A stretch of 64,000 nucleotides of DNA from GCA-2728135 sp002728135 (GCA_963997635.1 CAXEND010000002.1:1-64000), one strand, 5' to 3'. Shown: positions 45,090 through 54,921, numbered from the stretch's first letter. Notes: generated by a model not told the origin, from the letters alone. A program made the numbers and translations.

Positions 45090-47311
45090 TGGGATTTTCA
45101 AAATGTATAGGATCCCAGATGCTAGAGAAAATTTATCCAAAAAATATTTTCACATTCAAATTAATATTTTTTTTATTGATGACAGGCCTTAATTTAGTGA
45201 ACGCCAATACCAGCTACGCGGAAAGAAACCAACATTTCCATGAGAATGTTTTACTGTTTGCAGATGAAGTAATTTACGACGATAAGAAAGGTATTATAAA
45301 AGCCCAAGGCAATGTAGAAATCTCCCAAGCAGGAAGAATTATTATTGCAGATTCAATAGTTTACAGAAGAAATAATGATGAGCTAAGTGCCCGTGGAAAT
45401 GTTACGCTGATGGAACCATCTGGCGAAGTTGCATTTGCGAATTATGTAAAACTCAAAGATCAAATGAAAGAAGGCATCCTTGATAAACTTCTTTTAATAC
45501 TTAATGACAACTCAAGAATTTCTGCTAATTCAGCCAAAAGAATAAATGGTACTAGGACCGAAATGAATAAGGCTGTCTATTCTCCATGTGAACTCTGCCC
45601 TGAGAATCCTGATGAACCACCATTATGGCAAATTAAAGCAATGAAGGTAATACATGATCTTAAAGCTCGGGACATTGCTTATCGAGATGCATGGATAGAA
45701 TTTTATGGCATGCCTTTTCTTTATACTCCTTATTTTCAACATCCTGACCCTACCGTCGATCGTCGTAGTGGTTTTCTTGCACCTAGCTACAGCAATTCAT
45801 CTTCTTTAGGATTCGAGCTTACAACTCCTTATTATTGGAATATCTCACCTGAAAAAGATGCTACATTTGCCCCAAGCTTCTACACCGATGGAGGAGCAGT
45901 CTTAAGCGGTGAATATCGTGAACATTTGGGAAATGGTGAAATTCGAATATCACCCAGTATAACCTACACTGACAAGTTAGATGATGATGGCAATGAGATT
46001 AATGGGAATGAATTTCGTGGGCATCTATTTAGTGACGGTCATTTTGAAATTAATGATATATGGGAATGGGGTTATAAATTTGAGAGAGCTAGTGATGATA
46101 CTTATCTAAGAAGATACAGAATTAAGTCGGAAGATACACTACTTACAAACCCTTATATTGAAGGTTTAAACGGTAGCAATTATGCTGCTGCAAACGCCTA
46201 TTTTTTTCAGGGATTAGAGGAAAATGATGACCAAGGTCAGATACCATTTGTATTTCCATTAGCTGAGTTTAGCCATATTAGTAAACCTGGCTGGAATGGC
46301 TCATACCGCACCCTAAAAACCAATCTTATGTTATTACAGAGATTAGAAGGCACTGATAGTAGAAGGTTTTCAATTGAGGGTAGTTTGCACTTGCCAACAA
46401 AAAGCAAGGGGGGGCATTTGTGGACAGGATCTCTTAATCTAAGAGCTGACTTATATCACGTAAACAATGTTATTAATCGACGAGATCCATTAGCAAATAC
46501 AAGCTCAGGATTAACAGGACGCATTAGGCCCACAGCCCTATTAGAGTGGAGATACCCACTTATAAAACGTCAAAAAACTGTAAATCATATTTTAGAACCT
46601 GTCGTGCAAGGGATATTCAGTCCTTATGGGGGTAACCCAGTAGAAATTCCCAATGAAGATAGCCAAAATTTTGAATTTAATGACTCAAACCTCTTCAGTA
46701 AGAGTCGTTTCACAGGCTTAGACAGACTCGAAAGTGGTCCAAGAATAAATTATGGCATTAGGTATGGAGCCTATGGGGCCAGTGGTGGAAGAACTACGGC
46801 ATTGATTGGCCAAAGTGCCCGTTTGAAAGATGATGATACTTTTGGGTTAGGAAGTGGTCTAGAAGATCATTATTCAGACTATGTTGGAAGATTAATGGTT
46901 GAGCCTTCAAACTATTTCTCTCTTGCTTACCGATTTAGATTAGATAAAAAGACTATCGAGGCTCGACGAAATGAAATTACGTTAAGAGGTGGCCCAGATT
47001 ATTTAAAATTACATTTAGGTTATGCTTTATTAGATGAACAGCTTTCAGAAGTCGAAACATCTGGCTTTGCTAACCGTGAAGAAATGGTTACCTCTGTTGT
47101 ATCAAAATTTACAGATTTCTGGAGTATCTCAGCAGATTTGAGGCGTAATCTTACTGGTTCTGGAGGGACAGTATCATGGTCTTCTGGTCTTACATATGAA
47201 GATGAATGTTTTTTGTTTGTAACAAAGTATGGTCGAACATTTACACGTGATCGCGAAGTTGAGCCTGATGACACTCTAATTTTTAAAGTATTATTAAAAA
47301 ACCTTGGGTAA
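45089..47311 (+). CDS. lptD: LPS-assembly protein LptD
   Basis: This 740-aa outer-membrane protein has a signal peptide (hydrophobic core about 22-38, likely cleavage after NTSYA), an OstA/LptA-like beta-jellyroll N-domain (LLFADEVIYDDKKG...GNVEISQAGR) and a C-terminal beta-barrel. It inserts LPS into the outer leaflet with LptE. The start at 45089 is chosen because GGAGGA lies just upstream and the ATG overlaps the lptG stop; a longer reading inside lptG adds 22 improbable residues. The paired cysteines CELCPE after the N-domain are a feature of alphaproteobacterial LptD. Confidence 0.93.
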   Translation: MGFSKCIGSQMLEKIYPKNIFTFKLIFFLLMTGLNLVNANTSYAERNQHFHENVLLFADEVIYDDKKGIIKAQGNVEISQAGRIIIADSIVYRRNNDELSARGNVTLMEPSGEVAFANYVKLKDQMKEGILDKLLLILNDNSRISANSAKRINGTRTEMNKAVYSPCELCPENPDEPPLWQIKAMKVIHDLKARDIAYRDAWIEFYGMPFLYTPYFQHPDPTVDRRSGFLAPSYSNSSSLGFELTTPYYWNISPEKDATFAPSFYTDGGAVLSGEYREHLGNGEIRISPSITYTDKLDDDGNEINGNEFRGHLFSDGHFEINDIWEWGYKFERASDDTYLRRYRIKSEDTLLTNPYIEGLNGSNYAAANAYFFQGLEENDDQGQIPFVFPLAEFSHISKPGWNGSYRTLKTNLMLLQRLEGTDSRRFSIEGSLHLPTKSKGGHLWTGSLNLRADLYHVNNVINRRDPLANTSSGLTGRIRPTALLEWRYPLIKRQKTVNHILEPVVQGIFSPYGGNPVEIPNEDSQNFEFNDSNLFSKSRFTGLDRLESGPRINYGIRYGAYGASGGRTTALIGQSARLKDDDTFGLGSGLEDHYSDYVGRLMVEPSNYFSLAYRFRLDKKTIEARRNEITLRGGPDYLKLHLGYALLDEQLSEVETSGFANREEMVTSVVSKFTDFWSISADLRRNLTGSGGTVSWSSGLTYEDECFLFVTKYGRTFTRDREVEPDDTLIFKVLLKNLG

Positions 47312-47411
47312 ACAATACTAAGAGAATAATATTCTATGATAATTCTTTTATTTCTTAGGTTGCAACCGCTCAAAAAATACAACACTAATTAATCAATAAA
47401 GTTAAAACTTT

Positions 47412-48710
47412 GTGAGTAAAGTTATTTTTATGTGCTTAAAATTCAAAAACTTTTTCGTGGTCATATCATTTGCTAGTATTTTCTGCGGTGCACAATTTTT
47501 TGTTGCACCATCTTTCAGTTCAGATGCAGAGGATATTATCAAAATCGCTGCCGTGGTAAATGATGATGTAATTTCTATGTATGACCTTCTATCAAGGGTT
47601 GATATTGCCATTGCTACTTCAAACTTACGTGACAGCGAACAGTTGAGAAAGCAAATTACACCGCAGATCCTTAAAACAATGATCGATGAGCGTCTTCAAA
47701 TACAGGCAGCAAATTCTCTAGAGTATACTGTAAGTGAAGAGGCTTTAAATGCAGCAATTGAATCACTAGAAGAAAGAAATGGAAACCCTCCAGGTAGTTT
47801 TGAAAAATTTCTTAAAGCTAACAAACTTAGTAAGGAAACCGTAGATTCTCAAATTAAGGCTGAAATTTCTTGGGCTACAGTTGTAAGCCGGAGATTTGGC
47901 AATACTATTTCAGTTGGGGAAGATGAGATAGATGAATCTATTGCAAGGATAGAAGCTTCTCGGGGGAAGCCTGAATATCTAATTAGTGATATTTTTCTTT
48001 CTGTTGATAACAAATCCCCTGACCCTAAAATCAGTAAGCTCGCAGATAATCTAGTTTCACAACTTAGGGGGGGCTCTGATTTTTTTAGTATTGCTCGACA
48101 ATTTTCTCAAAGTGCAAATGCCTCAGTTGGCGGCGACTTAGGTTGGATTTTAGAAGATCAGCTGCCCACAGAAATATCAAATATTGTTAAACAACTTAGC
48201 CCAAACGAAATTTCTTCCCCCATTCGAACTTATGAGGGAATTTTCATCATCAATTTAAGATCTAAGAGGCTGGCACTTACAGCAAACCCATTAGATACAA
48301 AAGTCAACCTAACACAGATAATCGTCAAAAATTATAACCAGCAGACATCGCTAAATCTTGAGTTATTAGACCGCTTGCGTGAAAATTCAAAGAATTGTGA
48401 TGACTTATTAAAGAATAGTTCTGGAAAAGTGTCAGATTTATCAGGAAGCCTTGGAAACATTGAGATACGAGATCTTCCAAAAGATTTACAAGATCTTATT
48501 TTAGCAATCCCAATTGGTCAACTTAGTCAACCTCAGATTTATGAAAACGGTTATAGAGCACTAATGGTTTGTGAAAGGCAAGAGACCAAGGTAAAATTAC
48601 CAGAGCGAGAGAAAATTCTAGTAAAAATCGCAAATAAAAGATTGGAGCTTCTAGCTCGTAGATATTTAAGAAACCTTCGTAGGCAGGCATTTATTGATGT
48701 CCGAATTTGA
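47412..48710 (+). CDS. surA: Peptidylprolyl isomerase SurA-type periplasmic chaperone
   Basis: The 432-aa protein has a signal peptide (hydrophobic about 13-33), the SurA N-terminal chaperone domain (AAVVNDDVISMYDLLSRVD) and one parvulin domain at about 190-285 (LISDIFLSVD, FSIARQFSQSANASVGGDLGWI). A second, degenerate parvulin-like region follows. It helps outer-membrane proteins such as LptD fold in the periplasm. GTG at 47412 is used; an ATG six codons later is an alternative, and neither has a clear Shine-Dalgarno. Its 3' end overlaps rsmA by 14 bases; pdxA, which usually lies between them, is missing. Confidence 0.9.
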   Translation: MSKVIFMCLKFKNFFVVISFASIFCGAQFFVAPSFSSDAEDIIKIAAVVNDDVISMYDLLSRVDIAIATSNLRDSEQLRKQITPQILKTMIDERLQIQAANSLEYTVSEEALNAAIESLEERNGNPPGSFEKFLKANKLSKETVDSQIKAEISWATVVSRRFGNTISVGEDEIDESIARIEASRGKPEYLISDIFLSVDNKSPDPKISKLADNLVSQLRGGSDFFSIARQFSQSANASVGGDLGWILEDQLPTEISNIVKQLSPNEISSPIRTYEGIFIINLRSKRLALTANPLDTKVNLTQIIVKNYNQQTSLNLELLDRLRENSKNCDDLLKNSSGKVSDLSGSLGNIEIRDLPKDLQDLILAIPIGQLSQPQIYENGYRALMVCERQETKVKLPEREKILVKIANKRLELLARRYLRNLRRQAFIDVRI

Positions 48711-49584
48711 TGACAATAAATCACCGCAAAAGCTTGATTTATCATCTCTACCTAAGCTCTCTCAAATTCTGCATAAACATAACCTGTCTCCGAAGAAATC
48801 TCTTGGTCAACATTTTCTTCTGAATAAATCTATTTGCTCTCGTATAGCCGAATCATCTGGCGACCTATCAGAAACTACTGTGATTGAGGTCGGACCTGGG
48901 CCTGGTGGGCTTACAAGAGCATTACTTGAAATGGGTGCAAAGCAAGTCATCGCTATCGAAAAAGATAAGAGGTGTATAGCAGCCCTAAATGAGCTTGCGT
49001 TAATTTCTAATGGTCGCCTTATTGTAAGAGAAGGCAATGCTTTGGATTTTAATTTTGTTCAAAATATACCTTATCCTAAACATATCATTTCCAACCTTCC
49101 ATATAATATCTCTACCCAGCTATTAGTTAAATGGCTCGATCAGTCAAATGAATTTTCTCAAATGGTACTTATGTTTCAAAAAGAAGTTGCTCTTAGGATT
49201 GTAGCTAAACCTAATACATCAGCCTACGGTCGATTATCAATATATGCTCAATGGCTTTGCAAATGTGAGATTGTTTTTGACCTTAAGCCTAATGCATTCT
49301 CACCACCACCAAAAGTTAACTCAACTATTATTAGACTTACTCCATATACAGAACCGTTATTTAAGGCACCAAAAGAGGTACTTTTGAGAATAATTGCTGC
49401 AGGGTTTGGCCAACGTCGTAAAAAATTAAGAAGCTCTCTTAAGAATGCTATCGATGACCCAGAGATTATTCTTAAGAACACAGGAATTTCGTCCGACAGA
49501 AGAGCAGAGACATTAACTTTGGAAGAATGGTGTTCTCTAGCAAGGGAATGTGCTGACACAAATCTAAAGATAAAACGTCAATGA
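48697..49584 (+). CDS. rsmA: 16S rRNA (adenine1518-N6/adenine1519-N6)-dimethyltransferase
   Basis: The 295-aa KsgA/RsmA protein has the N-terminal KKSLGQHFLLN, the SAM motif VGPGPGGLTRALLEMGA, IEKDKR, and the catalytic NLPYNIST. A helical C-terminal domain follows with GFGQRRKKLRSSLK. It dimethylates two adenines in helix 45 of 16S rRNA. The ATG at 48697 is chosen; a TTG one codon earlier is possible. It starts inside the end of surA, so translation is coupled. Confidence 0.96.
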   Translation: MSEFDDNKSPQKLDLSSLPKLSQILHKHNLSPKKSLGQHFLLNKSICSRIAESSGDLSETTVIEVGPGPGGLTRALLEMGAKQVIAIEKDKRCIAALNELALISNGRLIVREGNALDFNFVQNIPYPKHIISNLPYNISTQLLVKWLDQSNEFSQMVLMFQKEVALRIVAKPNTSAYGRLSIYAQWLCKCEIVFDLKPNAFSPPPKVNSTIIRLTPYTEPLFKAPKEVLLRIIAAGFGQRRKKLRSSLKNAIDDPEIILKNTGISSDRRAETLTLEEWCSLARECADTNLKIKRQ

Positions 49585-49619
49585 AAAAAATTTCTGTTTT
49601 ATATATTAAATTTTTCCAA

Positions 49620-49650
49620 TTATTCTAAGCCCTTGAAACTGTTAGAATAA
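49620..49650. repeat. Perfect 9-bp-arm stem-loop after rsmA
   Basis: TTATTCTAA and TTAGAATAA flank a 13-base loop, 36 bases after the rsmA stop. No T-run follows on either strand. It may be a transcript-end structure for the lpt-surA-rsmA operon or an operator for the next gene. The rest of 49585-49742 holds nothing else I can assign. Confidence 0.4.
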
Positions 49651-49742
49651 AAACTGTAGCATTTATTGTTTAGAGAAACTATAGAACTCTGCACCATAAA
49701 CTTAAGATAATTAATATTGGTTTTTAATTATTGGAAACTATT

Positions 49743-50231
49743 ATGATTAGTATAGTATCAGAAAGTCAGGGTATAAAATCACAAATTGAATTACTACTTA
49801 ATTCATCATTCGGTGAAAAACGCAAAACTCTTCCCTCACAAAAATTTCGGAAAGGGTCAAAGCCGATACAAAATCTTAGCTTTATAGCTATGAAGGAAGA
49901 ATTAGTAGTTGGGGTAATTAGATTCACAAAAATTAGTATTGGTAATGAGTTTACGTGCCTCTTGCTAGGGCCAATCGCAGTTCTTCCTGAATATCAAGGA
50001 ATAAAAATAGGGTCTTCTTTGATGAAACATGGTCTAAAAGCAGCCAAAAATGCGGGATATGAATTAGTTGTTGCAATTGGTGATCCAGAATTTCTTGGTG
50101 ACTTCGGTTTTATTTCTATTGAGGGTAAAGAATTAACTTTTCCAATTTTTGTAGACAAAAATAGATTTCTTATAAAAGAACTTATTGAAGGATCCTCCAA
50201 ATTAGCAAAAGGTAAAATCAAGCTGGCATAA
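49743..50231 (+). CDS. GNAT-family N-acetyltransferase
   Basis: This 162-aa protein is a YhbS-like GNAT. The acetyl-CoA-binding motif A reads LGPIAVLPEYQGIKIGSSLM, followed by GYELVVAIGDPEFLGDFGF. It acetylates an unknown amine, or may belong to the putative amino-acid-modifying YhbS branch. The ATG at 49743 is chosen because GGAA lies six bases upstream; a TTG at 49731 is possible. It lies between rsmA and the convergent gmk. Confidence 0.85.
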   Translation: MISIVSESQGIKSQIELLLNSSFGEKRKTLPSQKFRKGSKPIQNLSFIAMKEELVVGVIRFTKISIGNEFTCLLLGPIAVLPEYQGIKIGSSLMKHGLKAAKNAGYELVVAIGDPEFLGDFGFISIEGKELTFPIFVDKNRFLIKELIEGSSKLAKGKIKLA

Positions 50232-50248
50232 GATTAGAGTATAAGACT

Positions 50249-50881
50249 TTAAGTTGATTTTAACTGCAAAACGAACTCTTGCAGACCTGTTTGCCTTTCA
50301 CGTCTATATCGTTCTGCAAGAAGTATTGAGGTTACACTCTCTACAGCCTCATCCAATGAACGATTAATTACAACATAATGATAGTCTGAAAAATGACTCA
50401 TCTCATCACTAGCTTTTGCCATTCGGCTTGCAACAACATTGTCAACATCCTGTGCCCGTCTTCTAAGTCTTTGTTCTAACTCATCTAAGCTAGGAGGAAG
50501 AATGAATACAGATACAACATCATTTGCCATAGAAGATACAAGCTGACTATGTCCCTGCCAATCGATATCAAAGATTATATCTCTACCATTACCGAGTGCA
50601 GCTTCAACAGGCTCGCGAGGGGTACCATAACTCCTACCAAAAACAGTTGCATACTCTAAAAATGCACCTTGGCTAACTAATTTCTCGAATTTCTCATCGT
50701 CAACAAAACTATAATCCCTACCTTCTATTTCATCAGACCGCTTCGGCCTGGTTGTGACTGAAACAGACATCTCAAGACTATCAACTGATTCCAACAAACG
50801 TCTTGTGATAGTTGTTTTACCTGCACCAGAAGGTGATGATAATACAAGCATTATTCCTCTGCGATTTGTCATTTCTTCCAT
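50249..50881 (-). CDS. gmk: Guanylate kinase
   Basis: The 210-aa P-loop kinase phosphorylates GMP to GDP. It has SSPSGAGKTTITRRLL, the GMP-binding VTTRPKRSDEIEGRDYSFV and DIDWQGHSQL. It follows yicC by nine bases on the same strand, the usual alphaproteobacterial yicC-gmk pair. An ATG three codons downstream is an alternative start. Confidence 0.96.
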   Translation of the reverse strand: MEEMTNRRGIMLVLSSPSGAGKTTITRRLLESVDSLEMSVSVTTRPKRSDEIEGRDYSFVDDEKFEKLVSQGAFLEYATVFGRSYGTPREPVEAALGNGRDIIFDIDWQGHSQLVSSMANDVVSVFILPPSLDELEQRLRRRAQDVDNVVASRMAKASDEMSHFSDYHYVVINRSLDEAVESVTSILLAERYRRERQTGLQEFVLQLKST

Positions 50882-50890
50882 TTTAAGGCC

Positions 50891-51802
50891 CTATTCAATA
50901 TTTTGAACCTGCTCTCTGAATTGATCTATAATTAGTTTCATTGATAGGCATGTTTCTGTTAACTGATAATCATTTGATTTTGAGCAAAGAGTGTTTACCT
51001 CCCTGTTTAACTCTTGTGATAAAAAATCCAACTTCCTACCCATTGGTTCATTTTTCTCTATCTGCTTTCTTGCAGCTGAGAGATGACTTTGCAAACGGTC
51101 TATTTCTTCACTCACATCATTTTTTATAGCCAGAAGAGTTATTTCCTGAGCTAATCTCTCTTCTGATACTGGATTGGTATCATCTAATAAATCCTTTAAC
51201 TGCTTCTTAAATCGAGTGACTATTTGATCTGGCCTAACCTGTGATTTATCACGTGCAAGTAATACAAGATTTTCTATTTGACTCAGATGCCCATAAAGGA
51301 TGCTCCTAATACTATATCCTTCTTGATTTCTCATTTTTACTAAATCGTCTAAAGCCATTTCTAGTGTTTTCAATATTAATTCCTTAAGAACTGATAAATC
51401 ACACTCCACCTCATCATTATTTACCTGATCAATGACCCCTCGAAGTGATAAAAGTCCATCAAACCTAGGTGGAGAAATGTTTGAAGAAGCCTCATATTCT
51501 TTCCAAAGTGTAATCGCCTGATTTAACATTTCCCTATTAAAACTAAAGTTAGACTTATTGGGAGATTTAACAAACTTTAGACTTACAAAGATATGCCCGC
51601 GTTTTATTCGACCTATCACTTTTCGACGGACCTCAGGTTCTATTTTTTCAAAATCCGCTCCCAATCTACATCTAATATCAAGTGTTTTACTATTTAGACT
51701 CTTAAGTTCCCAGACCCACTCATAAGGAGGATATGTTCCATCATTACTTGCGAATCCTGTCATACTACTTACCATCTCATTCCCATCCGTATTTATTTTC
51801 AT
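50891..51802 (-). CDS. yicC: YicC-family endoribonuclease-like protein
   Basis: The 303-aa protein has the YicC N-domain opening SSMTGFAS and the WELKSLNSKTLDIRCRLG block, plus the C-terminal DUF1732 domain with QEITLLAIKNDVSEEIDRLQSH and REVNTLCSKSND. YicC/YloC proteins are associated with RNA turnover as endoribonucleases. The length is normal. Translation may begin at the ATG used here or at one of two later ATGs (residues 10 and 14), since most homologues begin at MTGFA. Confidence 0.93.
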   Translation of the reverse strand: MKINTDGNEMVSSMTGFASNDGTYPPYEWVWELKSLNSKTLDIRCRLGADFEKIEPEVRRKVIGRIKRGHIFVSLKFVKSPNKSNFSFNREMLNQAITLWKEYEASSNISPPRFDGLLSLRGVIDQVNNDEVECDLSVLKELILKTLEMALDDLVKMRNQEGYSIRSILYGHLSQIENLVLLARDKSQVRPDQIVTRFKKQLKDLLDDTNPVSEERLAQEITLLAIKNDVSEEIDRLQSHLSAARKQIEKNEPMGRKLDFLSQELNREVNTLCSKSNDYQLTETCLSMKLIIDQFREQVQNIE

Positions 51803-51875
51803 GAGGACCCTAATAAGAACTATATTAAATTTAGACTATATACTTGCCACTTCAAAACCAATAAATTGATTAAAA

Positions 51876-52646
51876 ATGAAAAACCCTCGTACAATATTAA
51901 TAACTGGTGCCAGTAGCGGTATAGGCGAAGCTTTAGCCGTCCATTACTCCAAAGAAGCAGTTTTACTGGCATTGACCGGAAGGAACCTTGAGCGACTGCG
52001 TAATGTGGCTAAACAATGCGAAGAACATGGTGCTGAGGTAATTTATGAAGTCCTAGATGTTAAAAATTCAAATGCGATGCATAATTTTATAAGTAAAATT
52101 GAAGAAATTCATCCTATTGATATGTTATTTGCAAATGCGGGTGTATCATATTCAACAACTGATACGTACATAGACAAACCCTCAAAAGACATTGAAATTG
52201 TAATGGTCAATCTCTGTGGCGTAATCCACACAATTAATCCTGTAATTGAAAAAATGAAAATCCGTGGTAGGGGACAAATTGGTATTATGTCCTCCCTAGC
52301 TGCCTATATTCCCACACCTAATTATCCAGCATATGGTGCAACTAAGGCGGCTGTAAAAAGCTTTGGATTAGCTTTAAGAGCTGAAAATGCCCCTCATGGG
52401 ATAGGAGTAAGTGTCATTTGTCCAGGTTATGTTCACTCATTAATGACGAAAAACCTTAATAAGCCCTTCAAGATTATTGATGCTAAAACAGCAGCAGAAA
52501 TCATCAAAAGAAAAATTATAAAAAATCCATCTATAATTGCCTTCCCCTTTAGTGTTTACATTTGTGTGATATTTGTTGCATGTTTCTCAAGACTATTTCT
52601 AGCCAAAATAAATTCTGCAATTAATAACCAAGAAAGAGACCCTTAA
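51876..52646 (+). CDS. SDR-family protein with C-terminal membrane segment
   Basis: This 256-aa short-chain dehydrogenase has GASSGIGE near the N-terminus, ANAG, catalytic serine in IMSSLAAYIPT and YGATK. Unlike most SDRs it ends in a hydrophobic segment (about 222-246, IAFPFSVYICVIFVACFSRLF) and a short basic tail, suggesting a monotopic membrane anchor. Such anchored SDRs often act on lipid or lipid-linked substrates. It lies head-to-head with yicC and tail-to-tail with mltG, an insertion relative to the common gmk-yicC-mltG order. The substrate is unknown. Confidence 0.85.
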   Translation: MKNPRTILITGASSGIGEALAVHYSKEAVLLALTGRNLERLRNVAKQCEEHGAEVIYEVLDVKNSNAMHNFISKIEEIHPIDMLFANAGVSYSTTDTYIDKPSKDIEIVMVNLCGVIHTINPVIEKMKIRGRGQIGIMSSLAAYIPTPNYPAYGATKAAVKSFGLALRAENAPHGIGVSVICPGYVHSLMTKNLNKPFKIIDAKTAAEIIKRKIIKNPSIIAFPFSVYICVIFVACFSRLFLAKINSAINNQERDP

Positions 52647-52658
52647 ACCATTACTAGA

Positions 52659-53654
52659 TTAATTATTTTTTTCTAATTGCCGCCATATCTTAACATTTTT
52701 ATTATGTTCCTGAAGAGTTCGTGCAAATCTGTGTCCACCCTTGCCATCTGCCACAAAATATAGGGCATCAGTTATAGCAGGATTTAATGCCGCAAATATA
52801 GATTGCCTACCGGGGTTAGAAATTGGCAATGGTGGCAAACCTTTTGTTCTATATGTATTAAAAGGGCTTTCGGTAGCTAAATCATTCTTAGTCAATTTTC
52901 TACCCAGTTTTACTTTACCACCCGTAATCGAGTAAATTACGGTAGGGTCAGACTGTAGTAGCATGTTAAGTCTGAGTCGATTTAAAAATACTGCAGAGAT
53001 TATTGGCCTCTCGTTTTCACGGCCAGTCTCCATCTCTATAATAGATGCCATAATAACTGCATCTGCTGGTTTTTTATAAGGCAAATTTTCTTTTCGATCT
53101 TTCCATAATTCTTTAAGAGTATTATTCATTGCAATCTTCATACGATCAATGATTGATTGCCGCGAATCACCAAATTGAAAACTATATGTCTCAGGTAAAA
53201 GCGACCCCTCTTCGGGAACCTCGAATACATCCCCAACTAAAGCTTTATTCAAAATTATCTGTTTAATCACGGCATCACTGGTTATGCCCTCAGTAAAGGT
53301 TATATTTCTTCTAACAACATCACCTCCTTCAATTTTTAGCATTACATCGTGTGCTGATATTCCCTTGTCAAATTTATATTCACCTGCTTTTAATTGCCCG
53401 CTAACTCCATTAATCCAGACTCCATAGGTAAAAATATATGCGTTAGATATTACTCCAGATGAAGATAGATTTTCAGCAATCTCCTCAGTACCTATTCCAG
53501 GAGTAATAACAAATGTCTTTGGCTGTTCAAGGGGGCCAGGTTGTTTAAACTCGTTAATGATATATAGATAAGCAGCAAGTAGACAGAAAAGACTAGTACT
53601 AACGAACCCAAAAAATAATATAAAAAAAATCTTACGTCTTAGAAGTATTTTCAT
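52659..53654 (-). CDS. mltG: Endolytic murein transglycosylase MltG
   Basis: The 331-aa inner-membrane protein has one N-terminal helix (about 8-30), a LysM-like region and the YceG catalytic domain with IIEMETGRENERPIISAVFLNRL, in which the first glutamate is the proposed catalyst. SDPTVIYSITGG and FNTYRTKGLPPLPISNPG are also diagnostic. It cleaves nascent peptidoglycan strands. It lies seven bases after fabF on the same strand, which is characteristic of alphaproteobacteria. Confidence 0.95.
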   Translation of the reverse strand: MKILLRRKIFFILFFGFVSTSLFCLLAAYLYIINEFKQPGPLEQPKTFVITPGIGTEEIAENLSSSGVISNAYIFTYGVWINGVSGQLKAGEYKFDKGISAHDVMLKIEGGDVVRRNITFTEGITSDAVIKQIILNKALVGDVFEVPEEGSLLPETYSFQFGDSRQSIIDRMKIAMNNTLKELWKDRKENLPYKKPADAVIMASIIEMETGRENERPIISAVFLNRLRLNMLLQSDPTVIYSITGGKVKLGRKLTKNDLATESPFNTYRTKGLPPLPISNPGRQSIFAALNPAITDALYFVADGKGGHRFARTLQEHNKNVKIWRQLEKNN

Positions 53655-53661
53655 ACTAAGG

Positions 53662-54921
53662 TCATTCGTAAGCGCTTACAATCACCGTTGCATTGGTTCC
53701 ACCAAAACCAAAAGAGTTTGACAAGGCATGTCGAACTTTTCGTTCCTTAGCTTTATGAGGAACAAGATCAATATCACAACCATCTGAAGGATTTTCGAGG
53801 TTTAATGTTGGCGGGACTATTCCATGCTTAATTGCCAGAATACAGAATATCAGTTCCACAGCACCAGCTGCTCCTAGCAAATGTCCGATAGAACTTTTTG
53901 TCGATGACATAGATATTGAGTATGCTGAATCGCCAAAGAGTCTCTTCACCGCCCCTAACTCAATCTCATCACCTAAAGGCGTCGATGTTCCATGGGCATT
54001 TATATAATCAATATTTTCTGGGTTTAATTGAGCACGCTTCAAAGCAGACTTCATAGAACGAAAGCCACCACTTCCGTCTGCTGCTGGGGCTGTTACATGA
54101 TGGGCATCGCCGCTCATTCCATAGCCGGTTACTTCAGCATAAATTTTAGCTCCACGTCTTTTTGCATGTTCAAGTTCCTCTAATACGACTACACCAGATC
54201 CATCACCCATTACGAATCCATCTCTGTCTTTATCCCATGGTCTTGAAGCCTTTGTCGGTGTGTCATTATAATTAGTGCTTAAAGCCCTAGCCGCAGAGAA
54301 CCCTGTAACTCCTAATCTGCATACTCCAGCTTCTGCACCCCCTGCGATCATGACATCAGCATCATCAAACATTATCAACCGAGAAGCATCCCCTATAGCA
54401 TGAGCACCAGTTGAACACGCAGTTACTACTGCATGATTTGGTCCACGAAATCCATGCTTAATAGAAACGTGTCCAGATGCTAAATTTATAAGGCTTGACG
54501 GAATAAAAAATGGGCTTAAACGACGTGGCCCTTTCTCATTAACTAATATTGCTCCCTGCTCAATTGCACGCAGTCCACCAATTCCAGAACCTATCATTAC
54601 CCCTGTTCGGTCTTTTTGCTCATCCCGTTCTGGACTCCAACCTGAGTCTTCTATAGCTCCTGCAGCAGCACCTAGTGCATAGATAATAAAATCATCCATC
54701 TTCCGGACATCTTTTGCTGGCATATAGTTTTCAGGATTAAATTTCCCCGAGCCGTCTCCTCGCGGTACTTGGGCAGCAATTTTGCATGGTAAATCTGAAA
54801 TATCGAAAGTTTCAATTTTAGCAACGCCAGAATTGCCTTCAATTAGTCTATTCCAGCTCTCACTAACTCCATCTGCAAGCGGAGTTACCGCACCTAGTCC
54901 CGTAACTACAACTCTTCTCAC
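53662..54921 (-). CDS. fabF: Beta-ketoacyl-ACP synthase II
   Basis: The 419-aa thiolase-fold enzyme elongates acyl-ACP with malonyl-ACP. The nucleophile is C169 in VVTACSTGAHAIG; the histidines lie in NAHGTSTPLGD and SSIGHLLGAAG. It starts with GTG (no ATG in frame before the RRVVVTG opening) and AGGGGA lies 11 bases upstream. It lies 89 bases downstream of acpP on the same strand. Confidence 0.97.
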   Translation of the reverse strand: MRRVVVTGLGAVTPLADGVSESWNRLIEGNSGVAKIETFDISDLPCKIAAQVPRGDGSGKFNPENYMPAKDVRKMDDFIIYALGAAAGAIEDSGWSPERDEQKDRTGVMIGSGIGGLRAIEQGAILVNEKGPRRLSPFFIPSSLINLASGHVSIKHGFRGPNHAVVTACSTGAHAIGDASRLIMFDDADVMIAGGAEAGVCRLGVTGFSAARALSTNYNDTPTKASRPWDKDRDGFVMGDGSGVVVLEELEHAKRRGAKIYAEVTGYGMSGDAHHVTAPAADGSGGFRSMKSALKRAQLNPENIDYINAHGTSTPLGDEIELGAVKRLFGDSAYSISMSSTKSSIGHLLGAAGAVELIFCILAIKHGIVPPTLNLENPSDGCDIDLVPHKAKERKVRHALSNSFGFGGTNATVIVSAYE

